NCBI GenBank assembly: GCA_000818945.1
Contig: KN805370.1
Location: 1,545,135-1,609,134, forward strand
Origin: Schizochytrium sp. CCTCC M209059
Taxonomy: Eukaryota; Sar; Bigyra; Thraustochytrida; Thraustochytriidae
Direction: 5' to 3'
Length of the DNA stretch: 64,000 bases
Shown here piece after piece: positions 1 to 8,316 of this stretch (the stretch's first letter is position 1; each line of letters opens with the position of its first letter). Under the pieces are notes generated by a model. The model saw only the letters and a program-made list of their open reading frames with translations, was not told the DNA's origin and searched no databases. Both the position numbers and the translations under genes were made by a program.

Positions 1-1
1 C

Positions 2-1282
2 GCGGCCGCCGACGGCGGGCGCGCGCGCTCGCTGGCGCTCCAGGTGGGCGGCCACGCGAGCCGCGCCATCATGGAGAAGTTCTCGGTGAACGTGCCGAGG
101 GTCGCGCAGCTCGCCGAAGCGCAGGACGTCGAGTCCTTCGTGGGCGAGGTGCGCGCGGAAAACTCGGGCGCCGTCTTCCGCGTCTCAGCGCCCGGCAGGG
201 ACGCCGTGGAGTCCACGGAGCCCGTGGAGATTGGCGAGGCTGTGCGCACGTGGCTCCAGGGGAGCGCCGACGAGAGCCAAGCTGAATCCGTCACGATCGA
301 GGAGGTCGTCGCGCCCTCGGAGCTCTTTATGCTGTCGATCGCACTCGAGCCCGGCCATAACGGACCCGTGATCCGTGGTGCAAGGATTTCCCCCGACGAG
401 CCAGAAGAAGCTACTGCAGACGACGCGAGCGATGCCGAGAAGAGCGAAAAACTCGTAAAGGAGGCCACGCCGCGCCACAGCAAGGAGGTCACCGACACCG
501 TCGACATCATGTCGGGCCCTTCCGAGGCGCAAACCTATCATCTGGCCAAGCGAATGGGCTTCAAGGAGAAGAACATTCCCCTTGCGCAGGCTCAGATCGA
601 ATTCCTCTATTACATGTTCATCGGCTGCGATGCTGTTCGTCTGGAAACCCAAACGCTCGCCGAGGTGCAAGCGAGGTCGGCGAGCGACGCCGCACGAGGC
701 GAGCAAGAAGTCGCCTGCCTCGACGTCACTCTCGAGCTCGACGAGGCGGCCATCTTTCGCCAGCGGGATCTATCGAATCGACTCCACGACACGGACGCCG
801 CAATGTATCCAGGCGCAGGAGACGCGCGCGAGGCGGGTCTTGGCTATTTTCCCGGATCCGGCCCGGTGGGCATGATTGTGAACGGATCAGGACTCGCCAT
901 GGCCACCTCGGACATGCTTGCGGCACAGGAAATCACGGCTGGGCCCGTGCTGACGGTTGGAAGACACGGTCATGCCGAGGATGTATCCGAGGCTGTGGCC
1001 GCAGCAGTTCGCATTCTTCGCGCAGACCCTGCTGTCAAAGTCATCCTCGTCAACGTCTTTGGTGGTGCGACTGCATGCGATGAGATAGCGCGCGGCCTCA
1101 TCATGGCCGACGATGAAGCCTACATTGATCTTCCTCTCGTCGTTCGCATCGACGGTTGCGGCGCGCCAGAGGCCGAGTCTGCGCTCGAGGCCAGCCCCGT
1201 CCCAGAAATTCCCGCTGATGACCTCATGGACGCCATAATGCGCGTTCGAGAAGCCCTCACGGATGGTGGAAGCGCACCCTAG
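2..1282 (+). CDS. Succinyl-CoA ligase beta-like protein, divergent, 5' partial
   Basis: The frame is open from base 2 with no ATG before 71, so the gene starts left of the window. The segment IMEKFSVNVPR resembles the ATP-grasp start of SucC/SUCLA2 (YGVPVP). The C-terminal CoA-ligase domain is clear: MIVNGSGLAMAT matches CMVNGAGLAMAT, and VKVILVNVFGG matches VKAILVNIFGG. In the tricarboxylic acid cycle the family makes ATP or GTP from succinyl-CoA in the mitochondrial matrix. This copy is unusual. The metal-binding EINPL segment reads RLETQ, the ANFLDVGGG loop reads GPVLTVGRHG, and an acidic insert follows the middle of the ATP-grasp domain. It is therefore more likely a diverged paralogue, perhaps inactive, than the housekeeping enzyme. 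Family assignment is firm; activity is doubtful. Confidence 0.75.
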   Translation, partial: AAADGGRARSLALQVGGHASRAIMEKFSVNVPRVAQLAEAQDVESFVGEVRAENSGAVFRVSAPGRDAVESTEPVEIGEAVRTWLQGSADESQAESVTIEEVVAPSELFMLSIALEPGHNGPVIRGARISPDEPEEATADDASDAEKSEKLVKEATPRHSKEVTDTVDIMSGPSEAQTYHLAKRMGFKEKNIPLAQAQIEFLYYMFIGCDAVRLETQTLAEVQARSASDAARGEQEVACLDVTLELDEAAIFRQRDLSNRLHDTDAAMYPGAGDAREAGLGYFPGSGPVGMIVNGSGLAMATSDMLAAQEITAGPVLTVGRHGHAEDVSEAVAAAVRILRADPAVKVILVNVFGGATACDEIARGLIMADDEAYIDLPLVVRIDGCGAPEAESALEASPVPEIPADDLMDAIMRVREALTDGGSAP

Positions 1283-2130
1283 GTGACCACGCTTGCCGCC
1301 CGATGTGGTATTTCGTTCTTGTCCTTTTCTGCATCGTTTTTACGAGACGAGACCATTTGCAAATGAATCATTTCGGCGAACCATGGAGGAAGTTCGAGTA
1401 TCATCCTCAAGAGACAAAGACGGACATCGCATTCCCGCTTGCCTCATTTTCCACAAATTTCCCAATCCTTAAATTCCTGGTGCGACCGAAGGAAGATTGT
1501 GGGACCCGCCACTGCAGCACTTTCAAGGCATCACTTTCTTTCACATTGAGATGGCTTTGCCCCTTGAGCGAGCCAAAGCCTGAACGAGAGGTGACTTAAA
1601 AGGCAAGACCCAAAAGAGAAGGCAATTTATCCCTGGCATTTGTGTAACAATGTCGGGGAGAACAGGAGATCTTTCGTATAATAATGTGACATCTTCTTTG
1701 CTCGCCCCTGGCCCCCTCCAAGAAGCTTTTCATTTGGTTTTTTAACAAGATGCCTTGGTCCCACCAGTGTCTTGATCTCACCAAAGCCTTGACACACCGG
1801 CCTTTGCGTAGAGCAGGCACTGCATGAATAGCGACTACCGGAGCAGTCAGCGTTACGAAGTTTTTTGGGCGGGTCTTGCCCCTTGCTCACTAGCAGAGCA
1901 CCATTGGCAAGTGGGGAGAGAGCAAGGCAAACCGAAGCGTGCGCGAGAGACCTTGCGTCCTCTGCAACGCCGACATCTTTCTCACTGTCGTTCTCACTGT
2001 CGCTCTCGCCCTCGCTCTCTTGCACGCTCTCTTGCACACACGCGCGCACGCACGCGCGCAGTAGGGTCGCGGATCTGATCCGCGCAGCGCAAGGATCGTG
2101 GGGTGCTAACCATTGCAACACTCGAGGACC
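1283..2130. other. Intergenic: 3' end of ligase-like gene and MLH1 promoter
   Basis: No gene is supported here. The left part is AT-richer (probable 3' UTR). About 1980-2060 is a pyrimidine-rich CTCT/ACGC tract just upstream of MLH1. A long minus-strand frame through 1627-2772 overlaps MLH1 and is a shadow. Confidence 0.5.
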
Positions 2131-4908
2131 ATGGCGTCGCAGGCGTCGCAGGCGTCGCACGCGGAAGGCGCAACAATCGCGCGACTGAGCGAGGAGGTCG
2201 TGAACCGCATTGCCGCCGGAGAGGTGATCCACAGACCCGTGTCTGCGGTCAAGGAGCTCTTGGAAAACTCCATCGATGCCGGGGCATCCTCGGTCCGGGT
2301 CACGGCCAACGCGGGCGGGCTTAAGCAGCTCACCATTCAGGACAATGGCAAAGGCATTCGCCGCGCCGATCTCGACGTTGTGTGCGAACGATTTTATACG
2401 AGCAAGCTGAAAGAGTTTGAAGACCTCGAGCAAATTGGCACGTATGGCTTTCGTGGCGAGGCACTCGCAAGCATTTCGCATGTAGCCCGTGTCACCATCA
2501 CTTCCAAGACGGCCCAACAACCCGTGGCATTCCGCGCGAGCTACGCAGACGGGAAGCTTGTCGCGCCAGGTCCAGGAAAAAAGGCCACGCCTCGCCCCAT
2601 GGCCGGTGTTGTCGGCACCACGATCGCCGTCGACGACCTCTTTTTCAACGTCCCGGCGCGAAAACGTGCTCTGCGAAATACCGCCGACGAGTATGCGCGC
2701 ATTCTCGACGTCGTATCCAAGTACGCCATACACCAGGGACTTTCCGAGGAAGAAAAGGAAGCAAATCGGCAAGAGGCATCCTCCTCAGCAACCGCTACGT
2801 CCCCTGCCAAACCGCTCTACCATGGCGTCGGCTTTGTTTGCCGCAAATCAGCCAGCGCGACCCCGGATCTTCACACGCGCGAGACAGACTCGCGTCTCGA
2901 TAACATTCGCACTGTCTTTGGCGCCTACGTGGCCCAGGAATGTGTTCATCTCGAGGGCGAGTGCGAAGGCGAAGCGCCTGCACTTGCCGCAAACGATGGC
3001 CACCGGAACGCAGGCGAAGAAAGCCCTACGGTCACTGCAGATGCCGCGCAAGCTTCTCTCGCGCCGCGTTGGTCCTTTTCTGGTTACATTTCCAATGCCA
3101 ATTACAACCGGAAAAAGAGCACCTACATTTTCTTCATCAATCATCGTCTCGTGCAGTGCTCGAGTCTACGTCGCGCCATCGAGGGCGTCTATGCCGAGTA
3201 TTTGCCCAAGGGAACCTTTCCCTTTGTTTATTTGTCAATTGAGCTGCCCCCTCAGCGCATCGATGTCAATGTGCACCCGACAAAGCGTGAGGTGCACTTT
3301 CTTGACGAGGACCTCGTGGTTGGACGTGTGGTGCAGGGTGTCCGGGACAAACTTGCCAATGCGAATAGCTCGCGCGTCTTTTACACGCAGCAAACATTGC
3401 GCGTAGCCTCGTCGCAGCCTTCACAGTCTGTGGCGGGAGGGGACGAAATGGATCTCGATCAGCAATCTGTGGGTGCTCACGCCGACGCGGTCCAGAACGG
3501 CGAAGACGTTCGCTCAACACGGGACACAACTGAGAGTTCTGAGGTCAAGGGCCGCCATGACGATGCTGCTAACGGCGACAAAAGGCGAGACGGCGATGAT
3601 GCCGACGCTGACGATGGCAATGACGACAATGACAACGAAGAAGAAGATGATGATCAGGACTTTGAAAAGACGCCACCGCGTCGCACGCTTAAACGGACGC
3701 TCTCCGATGCTGCAAGTCAGGCCAGCGAAGTTTCTCGCATCACCACTGCCACGAGTGCATCGCGGCGGAAACCTGCGTACCGCCCGGAAAAGCTTGTTCG
3801 AACAGACTACCGTTCCAGCGGTCTCGATGCCTTTCTTAGCCAGCAGGGAAGCGCTCGCAAATCGAAACAAACCAAGCTCACCGGCATGACATCTACGTCG
3901 TCTCCAGCACAGATGAGTGCTTCATTGATGTCGTCCACCTCCACGTCGTCATCATCGTTGTCGGCGACAGCAGCGCTGCGCAAGCGTCCTGGTGTTGCCA
4001 AGCCGAACGCCAATGACGCCGTAGCGGACCCCGCCGAGACCGCGCAGGATATTCCAGCGGATCGTATTCGCCCCGCTTTCAAGTTCAATGATGACATGAC
4101 GGAGGAAGCACTCACGCTTGCAAGCGTACGCAGTCTTGTGGAAGCCTTTGAAGCGCGGCGGCACGACGCCATGGCCAAAATGCTCCGGACCCTCGTCTTT
4201 GTTGGCTGGGTCGACGAATGTTTATGTCTCGTACAGGTGAATACGGGACTGTACATCATGGACATTGCGCTTCTGTCCCAGGAGCTCTTCTACCAGCAAG
4301 CCTTGCGCAAGTTTGGTCGCTTTGAGCGCATTGTACTAGACGAACCTGTCTCCATCGCTGACGCCGTAAAGACGGCTCTTGAGGCACGTAGCCTTGCGCG
4401 TGGTCGACCCGATACGACGCTTGCAGAAGATGGAACCACTAAGGCGGATCCAGATCCTGCCACTGTAGCGACCTTCTTGACTGAACGAGCGAGCATGTTG
4501 GATGAATACTTTCGCATCAACATTGATGTCCAAAGCAAGACGCTGCGCTCGTTGCCCGAGATTCTTCCCGGTCACGTTCCACGCGCTGTCTCGTTGCCGG
4601 TGTTTTTACTGCGTCTCTTTGAGCGTGTCGAATGGTATGATGAGCGTGGATGCTTCACCACCGTGGCAGAGGAGCTGGCTTTGTATTATAATGACATTGG
4701 CCCACTCACCCCGGAGCAGCGCAAGAACTTTAACGAGTCCGATGGATGGCGTCATGACCGCGACGATCGCCGTTACATTTTCAAAAATGTCATCATGCCA
4801 CACATGAAGAAACTTGTGCCGAACAGTGATCATGCACACCCGGATGCAGGCATTTTCCGCAAGGTTGCTGCGCTGGAAAAGCTCTACAGAATTTTTGAAA
4901 GATGTTAA
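2131..4908 (+). CDS. MLH1: DNA mismatch repair protein MLH1
   Basis: MutL-alpha subunit, a GHKL ATPase that pairs with PMS1/PMS2 in the nucleus to repair replication mismatches and act in meiosis. The start is the ATG at 2131 in a strong ACCATGG context, giving 925 residues in one exon. N-terminal ATPase motifs are intact: ELLENSIDAG (about 42-51, with Glu42 and Asn46), DNGKGI (71-76) and GFRGEAL (106-112). The C-terminal MLH1 dimerisation domain ends in FERC, the terminal tetrapeptide that completes the endonuclease site of the partner. The protein is longer than human MLH1 (756) because the linker carries an Asp/Glu/Asn-rich acidic run (encoded near 3590-3660) and Ser/Thr-rich stretches. 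It is separated from SRP54 by a short convergent gap. Confidence 0.97.
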   Translation: MASQASQASHAEGATIARLSEEVVNRIAAGEVIHRPVSAVKELLENSIDAGASSVRVTANAGGLKQLTIQDNGKGIRRADLDVVCERFYTSKLKEFEDLEQIGTYGFRGEALASISHVARVTITSKTAQQPVAFRASYADGKLVAPGPGKKATPRPMAGVVGTTIAVDDLFFNVPARKRALRNTADEYARILDVVSKYAIHQGLSEEEKEANRQEASSSATATSPAKPLYHGVGFVCRKSASATPDLHTRETDSRLDNIRTVFGAYVAQECVHLEGECEGEAPALAANDGHRNAGEESPTVTADAAQASLAPRWSFSGYISNANYNRKKSTYIFFINHRLVQCSSLRRAIEGVYAEYLPKGTFPFVYLSIELPPQRIDVNVHPTKREVHFLDEDLVVGRVVQGVRDKLANANSSRVFYTQQTLRVASSQPSQSVAGGDEMDLDQQSVGAHADAVQNGEDVRSTRDTTESSEVKGRHDDAANGDKRRDGDDADADDGNDDNDNEEEDDDQDFEKTPPRRTLKRTLSDAASQASEVSRITTATSASRRKPAYRPEKLVRTDYRSSGLDAFLSQQGSARKSKQTKLTGMTSTSSPAQMSASLMSSTSTSSSSLSATAALRKRPGVAKPNANDAVADPAETAQDIPADRIRPAFKFNDDMTEEALTLASVRSLVEAFEARRHDAMAKMLRTLVFVGWVDECLCLVQVNTGLYIMDIALLSQELFYQQALRKFGRFERIVLDEPVSIADAVKTALEARSLARGRPDTTLAEDGTTKADPDPATVATFLTERASMLDEYFRINIDVQSKTLRSLPEILPGHVPRAVSLPVFLLRLFERVEWYDERGCFTTVAEELALYYNDIGPLTPEQRKNFNESDGWRHDRDDRRYIFKNVIMPHMKKLVPNSDHAHPDAGIFRKVAALEKLYRIFERC

Positions 4909-5356
4909 TTCGATTTTCGTCAAGGAAAAAGGCATGCGTTTCATGGCGTGGGAAGGGATAGCAAAGAAGTGGTTGAATCGTGTAGTACGTACATGCAGTC
5001 GAACGGCAAGGACCCTTCAAAAAGGTTCATGCTTTCCCCCAAAAGTTTGTTGGGATTCAATCTTGAAATCGTAGAATCGAGCCTCTTTTGTTTCTTTTCC
5101 TTTTTTTTTTTCTCCATGTGCAACACATCTTTCCTTTTATTCTTCCTTCTCTTATAATATTCTCTTCTTCGTTTTCGATGCAGCAAAGAATTATGAAATT
5201 CGTTTGTTCATGATTAAAGTGTACTTACTGCGCGTTTGCTGGCACGTGGAGCGTAAAAGGGAAGTCGAACGAATACCAATGACGCAGGGACAGCAAGATC
5301 GTGTTTGCATCACGGTCTCGCCATAGCATACGGAGCAAGAAGCGCGCCCTCCTCGT
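4909..5356. other. Convergent 3' ends of MLH1 and SRP54
   Basis: A 448-bp gap between two stop codons, AT-rich with a T-run near 5100-5112. No coding sequence seen; probable 3' UTRs of both genes. Confidence 0.5.
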
Positions 5357-6955
5357 TTAGCGCCTTCGGCCGCCTCGACCGGCACCGGGCCCGCCCGGGA
5401 GACCGCCGCCAAGACCCATTTGCTTCATCATATCTGCCATGCCGCCTCCCTCGGTCATACCCTTGAACATCTCCATCATGTTGCCCATGCCACCCATTTG
5501 CTGAAGCATGCGTGGGTCCATCGAACTTTGAAGTTGCTGCATGAGCTGGTTTGGGTTGCGTTGCATCTGCTGCTGCATGCGCTGATCATTCATGAGACCC
5601 TTCTTGCCAAGTTTGCCGACCATGCCCTCAAACTGTTTGTGCTGCTGGATGAGAAGGTAGAGACGTTGCAAGGGGACCCCCGCACCCTTGGCAATGCGTC
5701 GCAAGCGCGACTCCGAGATCTGCTTCTCGTAAACATAGGTGTACTTACCCGGCAGTTTGGGATCCGGAATCCGCGTGCGGTAAATGCCATCAAGCTCGTC
5801 CTCAGTCATGGAGTCAAAGCAGTTCATGAACCCCTCAATGTTCTTTTGCGCCGCGGTCGGGTCCTGGCCCTGCATCATCTGCGAGAGACCGGGAATCATG
5901 CTCACCAGCTGTCCAAGGCTACCCATGTTGAGAATCGTTTTGAACTGATCGCGCAAATCACGCAGGGTGAACTGACCCTTTTGCAAGCGCTCCATCATCT
6001 CGGGAGACTTTTCTAGGGCCTTGCTGTCCGCGAGTTTCTCCATGAAGCCACGCATATCACCAAGTCCCATGAGACGGCTCACAAAGGATCGCGCGTCGAA
6101 GCGCTCCATCTCGTCAAAGTGCTCACCTGTACCGATAAAGGTAATGGGTGCGTTCGTCGCCGCTACGGCCGACAGCGCACCACCACCCTTGGCGTGACCG
6201 TCGAGCTTGGTAATGATGACCGAGCCGACTGGGACGCTCTTCTTGAAAGCGCTCGCCTGGTCGGCAACTGCCTGACCGATCGTAGAGTCCATGACAAAGA
6301 TGACCTCGTCCGGCTCCACAACGTCCATGACCTGCTCCATTTCCTCAAAGAGCTCGGCCTCTTGCTGGTGCCGGCCCGAGGTATCAACGAGAATGATCTC
6401 GTACCCCTCATCGCGAAAATGCTTGGTACCTTCCTCGGCGAGCTTGACGGGATCTGCTTCGAGCGGGTTGCCAAAGTAGGGAATGCGCAGCTTGATGGCA
6501 TTTTGCTTCATTTGATCCAAGGCGCCTGCTCGAAAGGTATCACAGCAAACCATGGCTGTCTTCCAGCCTTTGCGTGCCCAATAGTTGGCAAACTTCGCAA
6601 TCGAGGTCGTCTTACCCGAGCCCTGGAGACCGACAAACATAAACACGTTGGCCTTCCCCTTGACTGGCCGGTACGCGTCGACATCGGGCGAAAGGAGGCG
6701 CACCAGCTCGTTGAACACAGCGTTTCGGATCTGCTTGGCCTTGCTCGTTGACCCGGCGCGGATGCTATCCTGCATGACCTCGCGCTTGATATTGGTGCGC
6801 ATTTCCGCTACGGTGCGCACGTTCACATCAGACATGAGCAGCGCGCCCGCGATCTCCTTGAGCACCGAGTCCACGGCGGCCTCGTCGACCACCGAGGCCG
6901 TGTTGAGCTTGCTCAGGGCCCCATTGATCTTGGACCCCAGCTCCTGGAGGACCAT
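5357..6955 (-). CDS. SRP54: Signal recognition particle 54 kDa subunit
   Basis: GTPase subunit of SRP. It binds signal peptides at the ribosome and docks with the SRP receptor at the ER. 532 residues, one exon. The N domain starts MVLQELGSKI as in other SRP54 proteins. G-domain motifs: GLQGSGKTT (109-117), DTFRAGA (139-145), DTSGR (191-195), TKLDGHAKGGG (249-259) and GTGEHFDE (275-282). The C-terminal M domain is methionine-rich (repeated MQQ, MLQQMGGMGNMM) and ends in a Gly/Arg tail. Eukaryotic SRP54 is about 500 residues, so the length is normal. All motifs are intact and the gene should be functional. Its upstream region carries a 10-bp tandem repeat. Confidence 0.97.
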   Translation of the reverse strand: MVLQELGSKINGALSKLNTASVVDEAAVDSVLKEIAGALLMSDVNVRTVAEMRTNIKREVMQDSIRAGSTSKAKQIRNAVFNELVRLLSPDVDAYRPVKGKANVFMFVGLQGSGKTTSIAKFANYWARKGWKTAMVCCDTFRAGALDQMKQNAIKLRIPYFGNPLEADPVKLAEEGTKHFRDEGYEIILVDTSGRHQQEAELFEEMEQVMDVVEPDEVIFVMDSTIGQAVADQASAFKKSVPVGSVIITKLDGHAKGGGALSAVAATNAPITFIGTGEHFDEMERFDARSFVSRLMGLGDMRGFMEKLADSKALEKSPEMMERLQKGQFTLRDLRDQFKTILNMGSLGQLVSMIPGLSQMMQGQDPTAAQKNIEGFMNCFDSMTEDELDGIYRTRIPDPKLPGKYTYVYEKQISESRLRRIAKGAGVPLQRLYLLIQQHKQFEGMVGKLGKKGLMNDQRMQQQMQRNPNQLMQQLQSSMDPRMLQQMGGMGNMMEMFKGMTEGGGMADMMKQMGLGGGLPGGPGAGRGGRRR

Positions 6956-7383
6956 CTTGCCTCACCGCTGCGCGCGAGCGCTCGGGCGTTGCAGCCGCCG
7001 CCCAGTCTTCGTTGCTGCGCCACGCTGCGCCACGCTGCGCCACGCTGCGCCACGCTGCGCCACGCTGGGCCACGCTGCGCTGCGCGGCTCGCCCTAGCGT
7101 GCCTTGGCGGCGGCGCGGCCTGCCTCGTGCCTGCGTGGCGCCGTTCGACGCGCGCCGGTCCTGGTCGCGGCCGGCGCGGCAGCCGCGCTCTGCGCGAGGG
7201 CGAGCGCGCGGGGGGCGGGCCGGGCTTCCCGTGCAGGGCCTCGCCCTTTTTTTTTTGCGTGTGGCAGCGGCGCCAAGAGAGAGGCCGCGCGGGTGCGAAG
7301 AGGACAAGGACGGGTTGGATAAGTAAAGAAAGAGCTTTATTTGATGTGAGCGGGTCCGATGCAAGAGGGAGACTAGAGAAGGA
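6956..7383. other. Gap between SRP54 start and PDI stop
   Basis: SRP54 promoter and 5' UTR plus the 3' end of the PDI gene (both minus strand). Very GC-rich with the 10-bp array at 7011-7080 and a T8-9 run near 7247. Open frames on both strands here are repeat artefacts. Confidence 0.5.
7011..7080. repeat. 10-bp tandem repeat (cacgctgcgc), about seven units
   Basis: Six clear copies of cacgctgcgc at 7021-7080 (one with a G substitution) after a degenerate copy at 7011. It lies 55-125 bp upstream of the SRP54 start codon. Confidence 0.9.
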
Positions 7384-8191
7384 TCAGGCGGTGGAGAGCT
7401 GGGTGAGAAGGCTGATGCGGGAGTTGAGCCACTCCTTGAGGTCAGCCTTCATGGTCTTGGAGGTCATGCCCTTGAGGCGCTCGATCTCCTTGGAGATGTC
7501 CTCAGCAGTCTTGGCAGCCCACTTGGTGTGGTAGTTTTGTTCCTTCTCCGAGCAGCTTTCGAGGTTCGAGATCTGGCAACCCTTGTCGAGGTTCTCCTCG
7601 ACGTGGGTACGCATCGCGTCCAGACTGCGTCCACTACCGTACTTTTCGCCCTCCTTGGTTCCCATAAAGGACTTGAGCGTTGGGAAGCCGGTCACGCCGT
7701 GCTCCGTGCAAAGGCTCTGGTGGGCCGTGCAGTCAACCTCGGCGATCGTCACCGAGCCCGAGTCCTTGTACTCTTTGGCGAGCGAGACATAGTCTGGCGC
7801 CATGCGCTTGCAGTGGCCGCTATTCATTGCCAACAGTTCAAGAAAAGATCGTCAATGCGCAAGATCAGCCAGCGTGTCAGTCTCGGTGTTTTATCAAAAG
7901 ACAAAGACGAAGAAATCATCGTCGTCGTTCTCGTTGTTGTTGTCGACGTTGTCGTTCACGTCATCGACATTGTCATTCTCGTCATCGACGTTGTCGTCGT
8001 CTTGTGAGAGCGCTTCCGACTTACCACCACGGCGCAAAGAACTTCACAAAGGTGTTCTTGCCCGAGTTCACCACAATGTCGTCAAAGTTGCTCGGCGTCA
8101 GGGAGACGACATCGTCCGCGCGCGCTGCGCCCGGGAGCGTCGCCGCGACCACCAGCACGGCAGCGACGAGGGCAAGAGTCCGGCTCATCAT
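7384..8191 (-). CDS. Single-domain protein disulfide isomerase (thioredoxin fold), two exons
   Basis: Secretory-pathway thiol oxidoreductase. Exon 1 is 8191-8025 and exon 2 is 7819-7384, giving 200 residues. The intron (8024-7820, 205 nt) begins GTAAGT and ends AATAG. Joining the exons restores FFAPWCGHCKRMAPDY; the intron splits the first catalytic Cys codon (TG|C). Residues 1 to about 25 form a signal peptide (MMSRTLALVAAVLVVAA). The cis-proline segment is GVTGFPTLK. A helical tail follows the single domain and ends in LSTA, so there is no KDEL-type ER-retention signal. Canonical PDIs have two or more thioredoxin domains, so this is a short P5/PDI-D-like member. The ATG at 8188 is an equally possible start. 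Confidence 0.9.
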
Positions 8192-8218
8192 GTTTTTCTT
8201 GTTGCGATGGATCGCTAC

Positions 8219-8243
8219 TCTGCTCTGCTCTGCTCTGCTCTGC
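8219..8243. repeat. (CTCTG)n pentanucleotide run
   Basis: About five copies directly upstream of the PDI start codon, probably in its 5' UTR. Confidence 0.7.
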
Positions 8244-8316
8244 TGCTCTGCTTTACTCTGTCGTACGATCAGGCAGAAATTTGAAGAAGCGACACGAGCT
8301 CGTCGTCCTCGAGAGG

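Noticed and set aside
44..70. GTG at 44 as the start of the ligase-like gene
   Set aside because: Eukaryotic genes start at ATG and the frame is open to the window edge; the gene is simply cut by the edge.
1627..2772. Minus-strand frame of 381 codons
   Set aside because: Runs antisense through the conserved MLH1 ATPase domain; composition Arg/Cys-rich and no domain. A shadow frame.
5420..6751. Plus-strand frames of about 200 codons opposite SRP54
   Set aside because: Antisense shadows of the conserved GTPase and M domains.
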